Shown here: positions 16,946-23,961 of the stretch, piece after piece
Layout of the letters: each line of letters opens with the position of its first letter
Numbering within the stretch: position 1 is the stretch's first letter
From: Stenotrophomonas maltophilia
Lineage (GTDB): Bacteria; Pseudomonadota; Gammaproteobacteria; Xanthomonadales; Xanthomonadaceae
Direction of reading: 5' to 3'
NCBI RefSeq assembly: GCF_001676385.1
Contig: NZ_LYVJ01000002.1
Coordinates: forward strand, 62,001 to 126,000
Length of the DNA stretch: 64,000 bases
Position numbers and translations under genes: made by a program
The notes under the pieces: generated by a model
What the model was told of the DNA's origin: nothing
The model's input: only the letters and a program-made list of their open reading frames with translations
Databases searched by the model: none

Positions 16946-18334
16946 TCAGCTCCTGCGCCGCTCGATCAGGTTCAGCAGTGGCCCAGTCATCGCGGTGGTC
17001 ACCAGCGCCATGATCACCAGCACCGCGAACAGGCGGTCGCCGAGCAGGCCCAGTTCGTACCCGAGGTTGAGCACGATCAGCTCCATCAGGCCACGGGTGT
17101 TCATCAGCGCGCCCAACCGCCACGCTTCGCGTGATGGCATGCCCGCGCTGCGTGCGGCGCTGAAGGTGCCCAGCAGCTTGCCCGTCGTGGCCACCGCAAT
17201 CACCACCACGCACAGCACGATGTCACTGGCCTGCAGCGCGTCGGCGCGCATGCGCAGCCCGGTCATGGCGAAGAACAACGGCAGCAGCAGCGTGACCGCG
17301 AACGGTTCGACGCGGGCCATCAGCAGGTCGCGCAGCTGCGCGTTGGACGATACCGCGACGCCCGCTGCGAACGCGCCGAACAGCGCGTGGATGCCCAGCA
17401 CCTCGGTGACCAACGCACTGCCCAGCGACAGCAACAGGATGCCCAGCAGCCAGCGGCCTTCACGTCCCGGCGCGATCTGCTGGCGGGCGAACCATGGCTT
17501 CACCAGCCCCAGCATCAGCGTCACGAATGCAACCACGCACAGCAGGTTGAGGCTGGCCGGCAGCCATCCGCTGGCCTGGGCGGCAGCCACGATCAGCGCC
17601 AGCAGGCACCATGCCGTGGCATCGCCCAATGCCGCGCAGGCGATGGCGGTCTGGCCCAGCGGCGTGTGCGTGGTCCCGCGATCGGCAAGGATGCGCAACA
17701 GCACGGGGAACGCGGTGATGCTCATCGAGATGCCGACGAACAACGCAAATGCAGTGAAGCCCACGCCCTGCGGGCCATGCTGCGGATACAGCCAGATCGC
17801 CAGGGCAACGCCGAGTACGAACGGCACTGCAATGCCGGCATGGCTGACCGTGAAGGCGAAACGCCGGCGGCCACGCAGCGCCGCCAGGTCCAGCTCGGCA
17901 CCGGCCACCAGCAGGAACATCAGCACGCCCAGCTGGCTGAGCATGCCCAGCGGACCCAGCGAGCTGGCCGGGAACAGGGCGCCATGCAGCTGTGGCAGCA
18001 GGCTCCCCAGCACCAGCGGGCCCATCATCAGGCCGGCGGCCATCTCGCCGATCACTGCCGGTTGCCCAAGGCGCTTGAGCATCGCCCCCGCGCCCTTGGC
18101 CACCAGCAGCAGCACCAGCAACTGCAACAGGAACAGGCCCAGCGGTGACGCCAGGTGGTGCGCCCAGCTACCTTCGGAGGCGACTGCCGCGCGCGCGACC
18201 GCCCGGGGGGCTTCGGGGCCCGCATAGCGGGCCAGCAACACCCCGGCCAGCAGCGGTGCACCCGCCCAGGCCAGGTAGCGCCTCCCCCATTTCTTCGGCG
18301 GCACATCGCCGCCTGCCCGTACGTCCATGAACAT
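16946..18334 (-). CDS. CPA2-type cation/proton antiporter
   Basis: 462-residue Na+/H+ exchanger-like membrane protein with about 12-13 hydrophobic segments. The conserved IGEMAAGLMMGPLVLGSLLP segment near residue 97, LGVLMFLLVAGAELDL (with the acidic ion-binding pair region) and the end segment NTRGLMELIVLNLG are typical of the KefB/NapA/GerN group. No C-terminal TrkA-N/RCK domain is present, so this is a stand-alone antiporter. The ATG at 18334 is preferred over a longer frame because GGGGA lies just upstream and the extra residues look non-coding. Transported cation not determinable. Confidence 0.85.
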   Translation of the reverse strand: MFMDVRAGGDVPPKKWGRRYLAWAGAPLLAGVLLARYAGPEAPRAVARAAVASEGSWAHHLASPLGLFLLQLLVLLLVAKGAGAMLKRLGQPAVIGEMAAGLMMGPLVLGSLLPQLHGALFPASSLGPLGMLSQLGVLMFLLVAGAELDLAALRGRRRFAFTVSHAGIAVPFVLGVALAIWLYPQHGPQGVGFTAFALFVGISMSITAFPVLLRILADRGTTHTPLGQTAIACAALGDATAWCLLALIVAAAQASGWLPASLNLLCVVAFVTLMLGLVKPWFARQQIAPGREGRWLLGILLLSLGSALVTEVLGIHALFGAFAAGVAVSSNAQLRDLLMARVEPFAVTLLLPLFFAMTGLRMRADALQASDIVLCVVVIAVATTGKLLGTFSAARSAGMPSREAWRLGALMNTRGLMELIVLNLGYELGLLGDRLFAVLVIMALVTTAMTGPLLNLIERRRS

Positions 18335-18367
18335 TCCCCAATGTGCAGGGGGGCGATGATACGTCGC

Positions 18368-18433
18368 AAAAAGGGGATGGAGAGCATCACGTCGTTCATG
18401 CCACAAACGACTTAATCCCCTCCGTCCCCTTTT
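18368..18433 (-). repeat. Nested inverted repeat, probable asnB terminator
   Basis: Outer arms AAAAAGGGGATGGAG (18368-18382) and CTCCGTCCCCTTTT (18420-18433) pair with one wobble. Inner arms GTCGTT (18391) and AACGAC (18406) form a second stem. Read on the minus strand the structure follows the asnB stop by 6 bp and ends in CCCC plus T5, so it can terminate asnB. The outer sequence resembles RAYT-type REP elements of proteobacteria (from memory). Confidence 0.6.
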
Positions 18434-18439
18434 GGGGGC

Positions 18440-20131
18440 TCAGGCCAGGGCCTGCTCGTGCACGCCGGCGATCGCGCGGCCCGACGGATCGGCAGCCGCG
18501 GCGAAGCTGGCATCCCAGGCAATGGCCGCCGGCGATGAACAGGCGATGGACTTGCCTCCCGGCACGGTCTCGGCGGCCGCCCGGCTCGGGAAGAACTGCT
18601 CGAACAGATGGCGGTAGTAATACGCCTCCTTGGTCTGCGGCGGGTTGTGCGGAAAGCGCTTGCCCGCCGCCGCCAGCACGCGGTCGCTGACCTGCGCCTC
18701 GGCGTGCGCCTTCAGCCCATCGATCCAGCCGTAACCCACCCCATCGCTGAACTGTTCCTTCTGCCGCCACAGGATGCTGTCCGGCAGGTAGCCGTCGAAC
18801 GCCTCGCGGAGCACCGCCTTCTCGATGCGACGGCCGCCGAAGCCGGCATCCACCATCTTGTGCGCAGCATCGAAGCGCATTGCCACATCAAGGAACTCAC
18901 GGTCGAGGAACGGCACCCGCGGCTCCACGCCCCAGGCCATCATCGACTTGTTGGCGCGCAGGCAGTCGTAGTTGTGCAGCGCATCGAGCTTGCGCACCAG
19001 CTCATCGTGGAATTCACGCGCATCCGGCGCCTTGTGGAAGTACAGGTAGCCACCGAAGATCTCGTCGCTGCCCTCGCCCGACAGCACCATCTTCACTCCC
19101 ATCGCCTTGATCCGCCGCGCCAGCAGGAACATCGGCGTCGACGCGCGGATGGTGGTGACGTCGTACGTCTCGATATGGCGGATCACTTCCGGCAGCGCAT
19201 CCAGGCCCTCCTCGAAGGTGTACTCGAAACCGTGGTGCACGGTGCCGAGCGCTTCGGCGGCGATGGCAGCGGCGGCCAGATCGGGCGAGCCCTTCAAACC
19301 GATCGCGAACGAGTGCAACCGCGGCCACCACGCTTCGCTCTGGCCACCGTCCTCGATGCGGCGACGCGCATAGCGTGCCGCGACGGCCGCCACCAGCGAC
19401 GAATCCAGGCCGCCGGACAGCAGGACGCCATACGGCACGTCGCTCATCAGCTGGCGTTCCACCGCATGCTCGAAGGCCTGGCGCAGTTCGCCCAGATCGG
19501 CCTGGCGACCCTGCACGTCGGCATAGTCGCGCCACGGTTGCTGGTAATAGCGCACCAGCTCTCCGCTGGCGCTGTCGAAATAGTGGCCCGGCGGGAACTG
19601 CGCGACATCGGCGCAGGTGTCGACCAATGCCTTCATTTCCGAAGCCACGCGCAGGCGCCCCTGGGCATCGTGGCCCCAGTACAGCGGCACCACACCGACC
19701 GGGTCGCGCGCCACCAGCACACGACCGGCGTCGCGGTCCCACAGCGCGAAGGCGAAGATGCCGTTGAGCTGCTCGAGCCACTGCGCGGGCGATCCACCCT
19801 GGCGGTACAACGCGTTGATCACCTCGCAGTCCGAGCCGGTCTGGAAGTCATAGGCGGTGGTCAGTGCCGCCTTCAACCGCTGGTGGTTGTAGATCTCGCC
19901 GTTCACCGCCAGCGCCAGCTGGCCATCGGCCGAGAGCAGCGGCTGCGAGCCACCCGCGGGATCGACGATGGCCAGCCGCTCGTGGACCAGCAACGCACCA
20001 TCGTCGAGGTACACGCCGCTCCAGTCCGGGCCCCGATGGCGCTGGCGCTGCGACAGTTCCAGCGCGTGGCGGCGCAGGGCAGGAAGATCGTCACCGGCCT
20101 GCAGGCCGAAGAGTCCGAAGATCGAACACAT
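18440..20131 (-). CDS. asnB: Asparagine synthase (glutamine-hydrolysing)
   Basis: 563-residue cytoplasmic enzyme: aspartate + glutamine + ATP give asparagine + glutamate + AMP + PPi. Cys2 (Cys1 after Met removal) is the glutaminase nucleophile. The N-terminal Ntn domain includes RHRGPDWSG and NGEIYNH. The synthetase domain carries the PP-loop SGGLDSS (239-245) and LSGEGSDEIFGGY. Length fits E. coli AsnB (554). The start at 20131 is fixed by Cys2 and by AGGAG 8 bp upstream. The gene follows dapE on the same strand, but a leader peptide and terminator intervene (20213-20370), so expression is probably set by attenuation in response to charged tRNA-Asn. Confidence 0.96.
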   Translation of the reverse strand: MCSIFGLFGLQAGDDLPALRRHALELSQRQRHRGPDWSGVYLDDGALLVHERLAIVDPAGGSQPLLSADGQLALAVNGEIYNHQRLKAALTTAYDFQTGSDCEVINALYRQGGSPAQWLEQLNGIFAFALWDRDAGRVLVARDPVGVVPLYWGHDAQGRLRVASEMKALVDTCADVAQFPPGHYFDSASGELVRYYQQPWRDYADVQGRQADLGELRQAFEHAVERQLMSDVPYGVLLSGGLDSSLVAAVAARYARRRIEDGGQSEAWWPRLHSFAIGLKGSPDLAAAAIAAEALGTVHHGFEYTFEEGLDALPEVIRHIETYDVTTIRASTPMFLLARRIKAMGVKMVLSGEGSDEIFGGYLYFHKAPDAREFHDELVRKLDALHNYDCLRANKSMMAWGVEPRVPFLDREFLDVAMRFDAAHKMVDAGFGGRRIEKAVLREAFDGYLPDSILWRQKEQFSDGVGYGWIDGLKAHAEAQVSDRVLAAAGKRFPHNPPQTKEAYYYRHLFEQFFPSRAAAETVPGGKSIACSSPAAIAWDASFAAAADPSGRAIAGVHEQALA

Positions 20132-20212
20132 GGGGGAAGCTCCTGTTGGGGATTTCACGGGTGGGGGTGTTCGACCGGCCATCCAGGCCCGGGTGGGGCT
20201 GCGCCCGGGCAC

Positions 20213-20243
20213 AAAAAAACCCGCATCGACCGATGCGGGTTTT
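20213..20243 (-). terminator. Attenuator terminator upstream of asnB
   Basis: On the minus strand: A4, stem CCCGCATC / GATGCGGG with a GGTC loop, then seven U. Further A-U pairs extend the stem base. It ends 81 nt before the asnB ATG and lies between a leader ORF and the gene, the classical position of an attenuator. Its 5' arm (20239-20230) is perfectly complementary over 10 nt to codons 25-28 of the leader ORF. Confidence 0.85.
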
Positions 20244-20268
20244 CTGGTGTCCGGGCGTGTGTTGCTGT

Positions 20269-20370
20269 CTATCTACCCAGGGCGCAGTCCCGCATCGGCC
20301 ACGCACGATTATTCGCGCGCAGATTATTGCGGTTGTTGTTATTGACGGCGGTGGCCAGGCGGATCGACAT
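20269..20370 (-). CDS. Asn-rich leader peptide of asnB (33 aa)
   Basis: ATG at 20370, TAG at 20271-20269, 33 codons. Asn occupies residues 10-13, 15-16 and 20-21: eight of 33, against a few percent normally. Five of the eight are AAT although the neighbouring genes strongly prefer AAC. The stop lies 25 nt before the terminator hairpin. Upstream, TTGCGC-N17-TAGGGT could be a promoter whose start point would fall at or next to the ATG, giving a nearly leaderless message; alternatively TTAGGG is a weak ribosome site. No symbol is established; it would be the asnB leader. Confidence 0.8.
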   Translation of the reverse strand: MSIRLATAVNNNNRNNLRANNRAWPMRDCALGR

Positions 20371-20433
20371 GGCACCGACCCTAACCCGGTTTCCGGCACG
20401 GCGCAACCGTTGCGTTGGCAACCAGGTGAAGGT

Positions 20434-20500
20434 GTGCCGACCAACGGTCGGCACCCAGCAGTCGGCGCCCACAGGGGTAGCGCCGGGCCGTGCCCGGCGC
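20434..20500. repeat. Two REP palindromes between dapE and the asnB leader
   Basis: GTGCCGACC / GGTCGGCAC around AAC (20434-20454), then a GTAG-headed SMAG with GCGCCGGGC / GCCCGGCGC-like arms (20477-20500), directly after the dapE stop at 20507. Probably a 3' boundary of the dapE message. With the leader this accounts for the 375-bp gap 20132-20506. Confidence 0.7.
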
Positions 20501-20506
20501 CATGCC

Positions 20507-21634
20507 TCACACCAGCAGTCGCTCCACCAGCCGCTGGTACAGCCCCGGCAGTGCCTCCAGCTCGTCCACGCGTACATTCTCATCCACCTGGTGGATGCTG
20601 GCGTTGACCGGCCCCACTTCGATGCACTGCGCACCCAACGGCGCGATGAAGCGGGCATCGGAGGTGCCACCGCCGGTACTTTCCTCAGGGGCACCACCGA
20701 TGTGCTCGGCCAGCACCGCGCGCGCGGTGGCCCGCAGCGTGCCTTCCGGGGTGTAGAACGGCTCGCCGCTTCGATGCCATTTCAGCGCGTACTGCAGGCC
20801 ATGGCGATCCAGCAGTGCGGTGATCTCCGCTTCCAGCTTCGGCGCATCCCAGTGCGGGTTGTAGCGGATGTTGAAATCCACTTCGAGCTCGCCGGGAATC
20901 ACGTTGTTGGCACCGGTACCGGCGTGGATGTTGGAGATCTGCAGGCTGGTCGGCGGGAAGCTCTCATACCCCTCGTCCCAGCGTCGCGCAGTCAGCTCGG
21001 CCAGGGCCGGGGCCGCCCGGTGGATCGGGTTGCGTGCCTTGTCCGGATACGCGACGTGCCCCTGTACGCCCTGCACCCGCAGCTTGGCCGACAGGCTGCC
21101 ACGACGCCCCACGCGCAGCAGGTCACCCAGCGTCGCGGTCGAGGACGGCTCACCGGTGATGCACCAGTCGATGCGCTGGCCGCGCTCGGCGAACAGGCGC
21201 GCGACGTGACGCACGCCATCGATGGCATCGCCCTCCTCGTCGCTGGTCAGCAGCACCGCCAGCGTGCCGGGGTGATCCGGATGCGCAGCAACGAACTGCT
21301 CGGCAGCCACCACGAACGCGGCCACGCTGCCCTTCATGTCGGCGGCGCCGCGGCCATACAGCGCCCCATCACGGATCTGCGGGCTGAACGGATCGCTGGC
21401 CCAGGCCTCACGGGGGCCCGGCGGCACCACGTCGGTGTGGCCCAGCAGCACCAGCACCGGCGCCCCCTGGCCGTGGGTGGCCCACAGGTTGTCGACCTCG
21501 CCCAGCCGCAGGTGCTCGCACTGGAACCCGGCCTGCTCCAGGCGCGCCGCCAGCAGTGCCTGGCAGCCAGCATCGTCCGGCGTCACCGAGGGCCGTGCGA
21601 TCAGTTCGCAGGCCAGGTCGAGGACCGCGCTCAT
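20507..21634 (-). CDS. dapE: Succinyl-diaminopimelate desuccinylase
   Basis: 375-residue M20-family zinc hydrolase, converting N-succinyl-LL-diaminopimelate to LL-diaminopimelate and succinate in lysine and peptidoglycan synthesis. Metal-binding stretches are visible: [10 protein letters not shown] (His66, Asp68), [19 protein letters not shown] (the catalytic Glu pair), GEPSS and the late His in NASIHQVDE. Its ATG overlaps the stop of the ArsC-like gene as ATGA (21631-21634). Works with dapD, encoded three genes upstream in the same run. Confidence 0.96.
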   Translation of the reverse strand: MSAVLDLACELIARPSVTPDDAGCQALLAARLEQAGFQCEHLRLGEVDNLWATHGQGAPVLVLLGHTDVVPPGPREAWASDPFSPQIRDGALYGRGAADMKGSVAAFVVAAEQFVAAHPDHPGTLAVLLTSDEEGDAIDGVRHVARLFAERGQRIDWCITGEPSSTATLGDLLRVGRRGSLSAKLRVQGVQGHVAYPDKARNPIHRAAPALAELTARRWDEGYESFPPTSLQISNIHAGTGANNVIPGELEVDFNIRYNPHWDAPKLEAEITALLDRHGLQYALKWHRSGEPFYTPEGTLRATARAVLAEHIGGAPEESTGGGTSDARFIAPLGAQCIEVGPVNASIHQVDENVRVDELEALPGLYQRLVERLLV

Positions 21635-21996
21635 GCGTCACCGACGCCGAAGCGTGCCTTGAAGCCGTTGTCGCTGAAACCCTGGCTGACCATGCCGTCG
21701 GCGGTGACCACCACCGGGCGCTTGATCAGCTGCGGGTACTCGCGCAGCAGCAGCTTCCATTCGGCATCGGACTCGGCCGCCTTGCGGTTGTCCGGCAGCT
21801 GGCGCCAGGTGGTGGAGGACCTGTTGACCATCGCGGCCAGCCCTCCCAGCTGCGCGGCCCACGCCAGCAACGTCTCCGGGCTCGGCTTGGTGTCGCGGTA
21901 GTCGACGAAGGTGTACGGCACACCGAAGCGGTCCAGCCACCTGGTCGCCTTCTTGCAGGTATCGCAGTTCTTCAAACCGTAGACAGTAGTGCTCAT
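21631..21996 (-). CDS. ArsC/Spx-family reductase-like protein (YffB type)
   Basis: 121 residues with a thioredoxin-like fold. The N-terminal motif KNCDTCKKA (CxxC) and late RPVVVTADG follow the YffB/ArsC family. YffB-type proteins are not true arsenate reductases and their role is poorly known; they are often encoded immediately before dapE, as here and in E. coli. The ATG at 21996 is chosen over one six bases upstream because the domain starts at once. The stop overlaps dapE by 4 bp. Confidence 0.9.
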   Translation of the reverse strand: MSTTVYGLKNCDTCKKATRWLDRFGVPYTFVDYRDTKPSPETLLAWAAQLGGLAAMVNRSSTTWRQLPDNRKAAESDAEWKLLLREYPQLIKRPVVVTADGMVSQGFSDNGFKARFGVGDA

Positions 21997-22033
21997 GGCC
22001 ATCCGTGATGCTGGAAAACAGACGGCCAGAATC

Positions 22034-22900
22034 TCACAACAGGCGCTCGGACACGACCCGGAACGGGACCTGGGGCAACCGGAAGGCCAGCCCCTCGTGC
22101 AACGCCACGCCCATTGCCTGCAGCCTCGGGCACTGCGGCTCGCCGTCCAGCCGCAACGGTTGCAGGTGGGCGATTTCCACCAGCAGCGCGATGCGGGTGC
22201 TGGCCCAGTGCCGGTCACAGGTTCGGGCGATGGCCTGGTGCTGGCAGGTCAGGAAGCGCAGCAGGGCCTGGTGGCCGCCGAAGGCCGCCCCCCACGCTGC
22301 ATCCTCCCAGCCTGCAGCAGCCTGCCACTGCAGGTGCAGCGCAGGCGCACTGCCCTGCCCGCCTTCGACCACGGTGTGCCCACCGCCATCGGCGCACACC
22401 ACATGCGCGAAGCGCGTGGACAGATGTGGCTGCATGGCATCGCTGAAGGCGCGCGCGCCGGCGACGAAGGCCAGCTGGTCCATCACGTTGCGATCGAACA
22501 GCACCACCGGCGTCCCGTCCGGATCATCGTCACGGCGCAGGTACCAGCGCCAGTTGCTCTGCCTGGGCGACGGCATCAGCGACCGCAGTGGCCCGGCCAG
22601 CGCTGGCCCGAAATGGCCGTGCCGGTAGCTGAGGATGGTGTAAGGCGTGCGTCCGGCATGCACCACGTAATGGTGGCCCGGCGGAGGCGTTGGCGCGTGC
22701 CCTACGTCGACCCACCAGCTCACGTACACCACGTCGCGCACATCGCTGGCCAGCACCGGCATCGGCCAGCGCCGCGACAGCGCGCGGCGCAACCGGGTCC
22801 AGCGCGGGGCGTGCAGCAGGCGCGGCAGCATCCGCCCGAACAGGGTGCCGGACGGATGCCGGTAGATCGCGGACGTCGCCAGATCCTCCGGCGCAGTCAT
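22034..22900 (-). CDS. Uncharacterised protein between dapD and yffB-like gene
   Basis: 288 residues; I do not recognise the family with confidence. It lacks a signal peptide and membrane segments. Trp, Arg and His are frequent (SWWVDVGHAP; RQSNWRWYLRRDDD). It starts 2 bp after the dapD stop and ends 37 bp before the ArsC-like gene, so it belongs to the map/glnD-dapE transcription run. Codon pattern and position support a real gene. A beta-rich ligand-binding fold is possible but is only a guess. Confidence 0.75.
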   Translation of the reverse strand: MTAPEDLATSAIYRHPSGTLFGRMLPRLLHAPRWTRLRRALSRRWPMPVLASDVRDVVYVSWWVDVGHAPTPPPGHHYVVHAGRTPYTILSYRHGHFGPALAGPLRSLMPSPRQSNWRWYLRRDDDPDGTPVVLFDRNVMDQLAFVAGARAFSDAMQPHLSTRFAHVVCADGGGHTVVEGGQGSAPALHLQWQAAAGWEDAAWGAAFGGHQALLRFLTCQHQAIARTCDRHWASTRIALLVEIAHLQPLRLDGEPQCPRLQAMGVALHEGLAFRLPQVPFRVVSERLL

Positions 22901-22902
22901 CT

Positions 22903-23961
22903 TCAGTCGGCCAGGCCGCGCAGCAGGTCGTTGACGCTGGTCTTGCTGCGGGTCTTGGCATCAACCTGCTTGACGATCACCGCGCAGTACAGCGAATGGG
23001 TACCGTCCTTGCTCGGCAGCGAGCCGGACACCACCACGCTGTACGGCGGGATGTAGCCGTAGCTGATCTCGCCGGTGGCACGGTTGTAGATGCGGGTGCT
23101 CTGGCTGAGGAACACGCCCATGCCGATCACGCTGTGGTGGCCGACCACCACGCCTTCGACCACTTCCGAGCGCGCACCGATGAAACAGTGGTCCTCGATG
23201 ATGGTCGGGCTGGCCTGCAGCGGTTCCAGCACGCCGCCGATGCCGGCACCGCCGGACAGATGGCAGTGCTTGCCGATCTGCGCGCACGAACCCACCGTGG
23301 CCCAGGTGTCGACCATGGTGCCTTCGCCGACGTAGGCTCCGATGTTGGTGAAGCTCGGCATCAACACCACGTCCTTGCCGAAGTACGAGCCGCGGCGGGC
23401 AATCGCGCCCGGCACCACGCGCACGCCGCTCCGGCGGAACTTCGCTTCGTCGTAGCCGGCGAAGCGCGATTCGACCTTGTCCCAGAACGGTGCCGGACGT
23501 GCGTCGACCACCGCCATGTCGTTCACGCGGAAGTACAGCAGCACCGCCTTCTTCAACCACTCGTTGACCTTCCAGCCACCCTGCCCGTCCGGCTCGGCGA
23601 CGCGGAACTCACCGCTCTCCAGGCCATCGATCACGCGGTTGACCAGCGGCCGGGTCGAGCCTTCCAGTTCGTGCAGGGTCAGCGTGGCGCGGCGTTCGAA
23701 CGCGCTCTCGATGCCGAACTTCAACTCTTCCACGCCGGGCGCCGCCGGCTTGCGCAGCGACTTGCGGGCGATGGTTTCGGCACGTGCGGCTTCGACGCTC
23801 CGGGCCGGTGCCTTCTTCGCCGCCACCTTTTTCGCCGGGGCCTTCACTGCAGCGGCCTTCTTCGGCGCAGCGGTCTTCTTCGCGGCCGGGGTGGCAGCGG
23901 TTTTCCGGGCCGCCGTACTCTTGGCGGTCGCGGCGGTCTTCTTGGCGGGCTTGGTGGCCAT
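22903..23961 (-). CDS. dapD: Tetrahydrodipicolinate N-succinyltransferase with Lys/Ala-rich N-terminal tail
   Basis: 352 residues; transfers succinyl from succinyl-CoA to tetrahydrodipicolinate in the DAP/lysine pathway. Residues ~75-352 match the usual ~275-residue enzyme: helical N-domain, then left-handed beta-helix with hexapeptides ([40 protein letters not shown]). Residues 1-~70 are a histone-H1-like tail of Lys, Ala, Pro and Thr with repeated AAKK/PAKK units, absent from E. coli DapD. The ATG at 23961 overlaps the glnD stop (TGATG) with GGAG 10 bp upstream, supporting this start. No internal ATG exists at the domain boundary; an internal GTG start cannot be excluded. Confidence 0.93.
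   Translation of the reverse strand: MATKPAKKTAATAKSTAARKTAATPAAKKTAAPKKAAAVKAPAKKVAAKKAPARSVEAARAETIARKSLRKPAAPGVEELKFGIESAFERRATLTLHELEGSTRPLVNRVIDGLESGEFRVAEPDGQGGWKVNEWLKKAVLLYFRVNDMAVVDARPAPFWDKVESRFAGYDEAKFRRSGVRVVPGAIARRGSYFGKDVVLMPSFTNIGAYVGEGTMVDTWATVGSCAQIGKHCHLSGGAGIGGVLEPLQASPTIIEDHCFIGARSEVVEGVVVGHHSVIGMGVFLSQSTRIYNRATGEISYGYIPPYSVVVSGSLPSKDGTHSLYCAVIVKQVDAKTRSKTSVNDLLRGLAD

Larger units (their letters stand above)
20213..20370 (-). promoter_or_regulatory. Candidate asparagine-responsive transcription attenuator of asnB
   Basis: Four pairing segments can be read on the minus strand. Segment 1 is GGCCAC (20356-20351, leader codons 5-7). Segment 2 is GTGGCC (20302-20297), running into CCGATGCGGG (20298-20289, codons 25-28). 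Segment 3 is CCCGCATCGG (20239-20230). Segment 4 is GATGCGGG plus U7 (20227-20213). 1:2 gives a pause hairpin with the Asn codons in its loop; 2:3 gives a 10-bp antiterminator that wobble pairs extend further; 3:4 is the terminator. By the trp/his attenuation model, stalling at Asn codons frees segment 2 to capture segment 3 and asnB is read. An AT-rich patch in GC-rich DNA marks the site. Layout is seen; function is inferred. Confidence 0.8.

Noticed and set aside
20269-20697. 142-residue version of the asnB leader ORF
   Set aside because: The upstream part lies within dapE in another frame; the natural small ORF begins at the ATG at 20370.
18608-21901. 1097-residue plus-strand open frame opposite asnB and dapE
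   Set aside because: It runs antisense to asnB, dapE and the leader, is rich in Arg/His/Gln low-complexity stretches, and arises from GC-rich third positions of the real genes.
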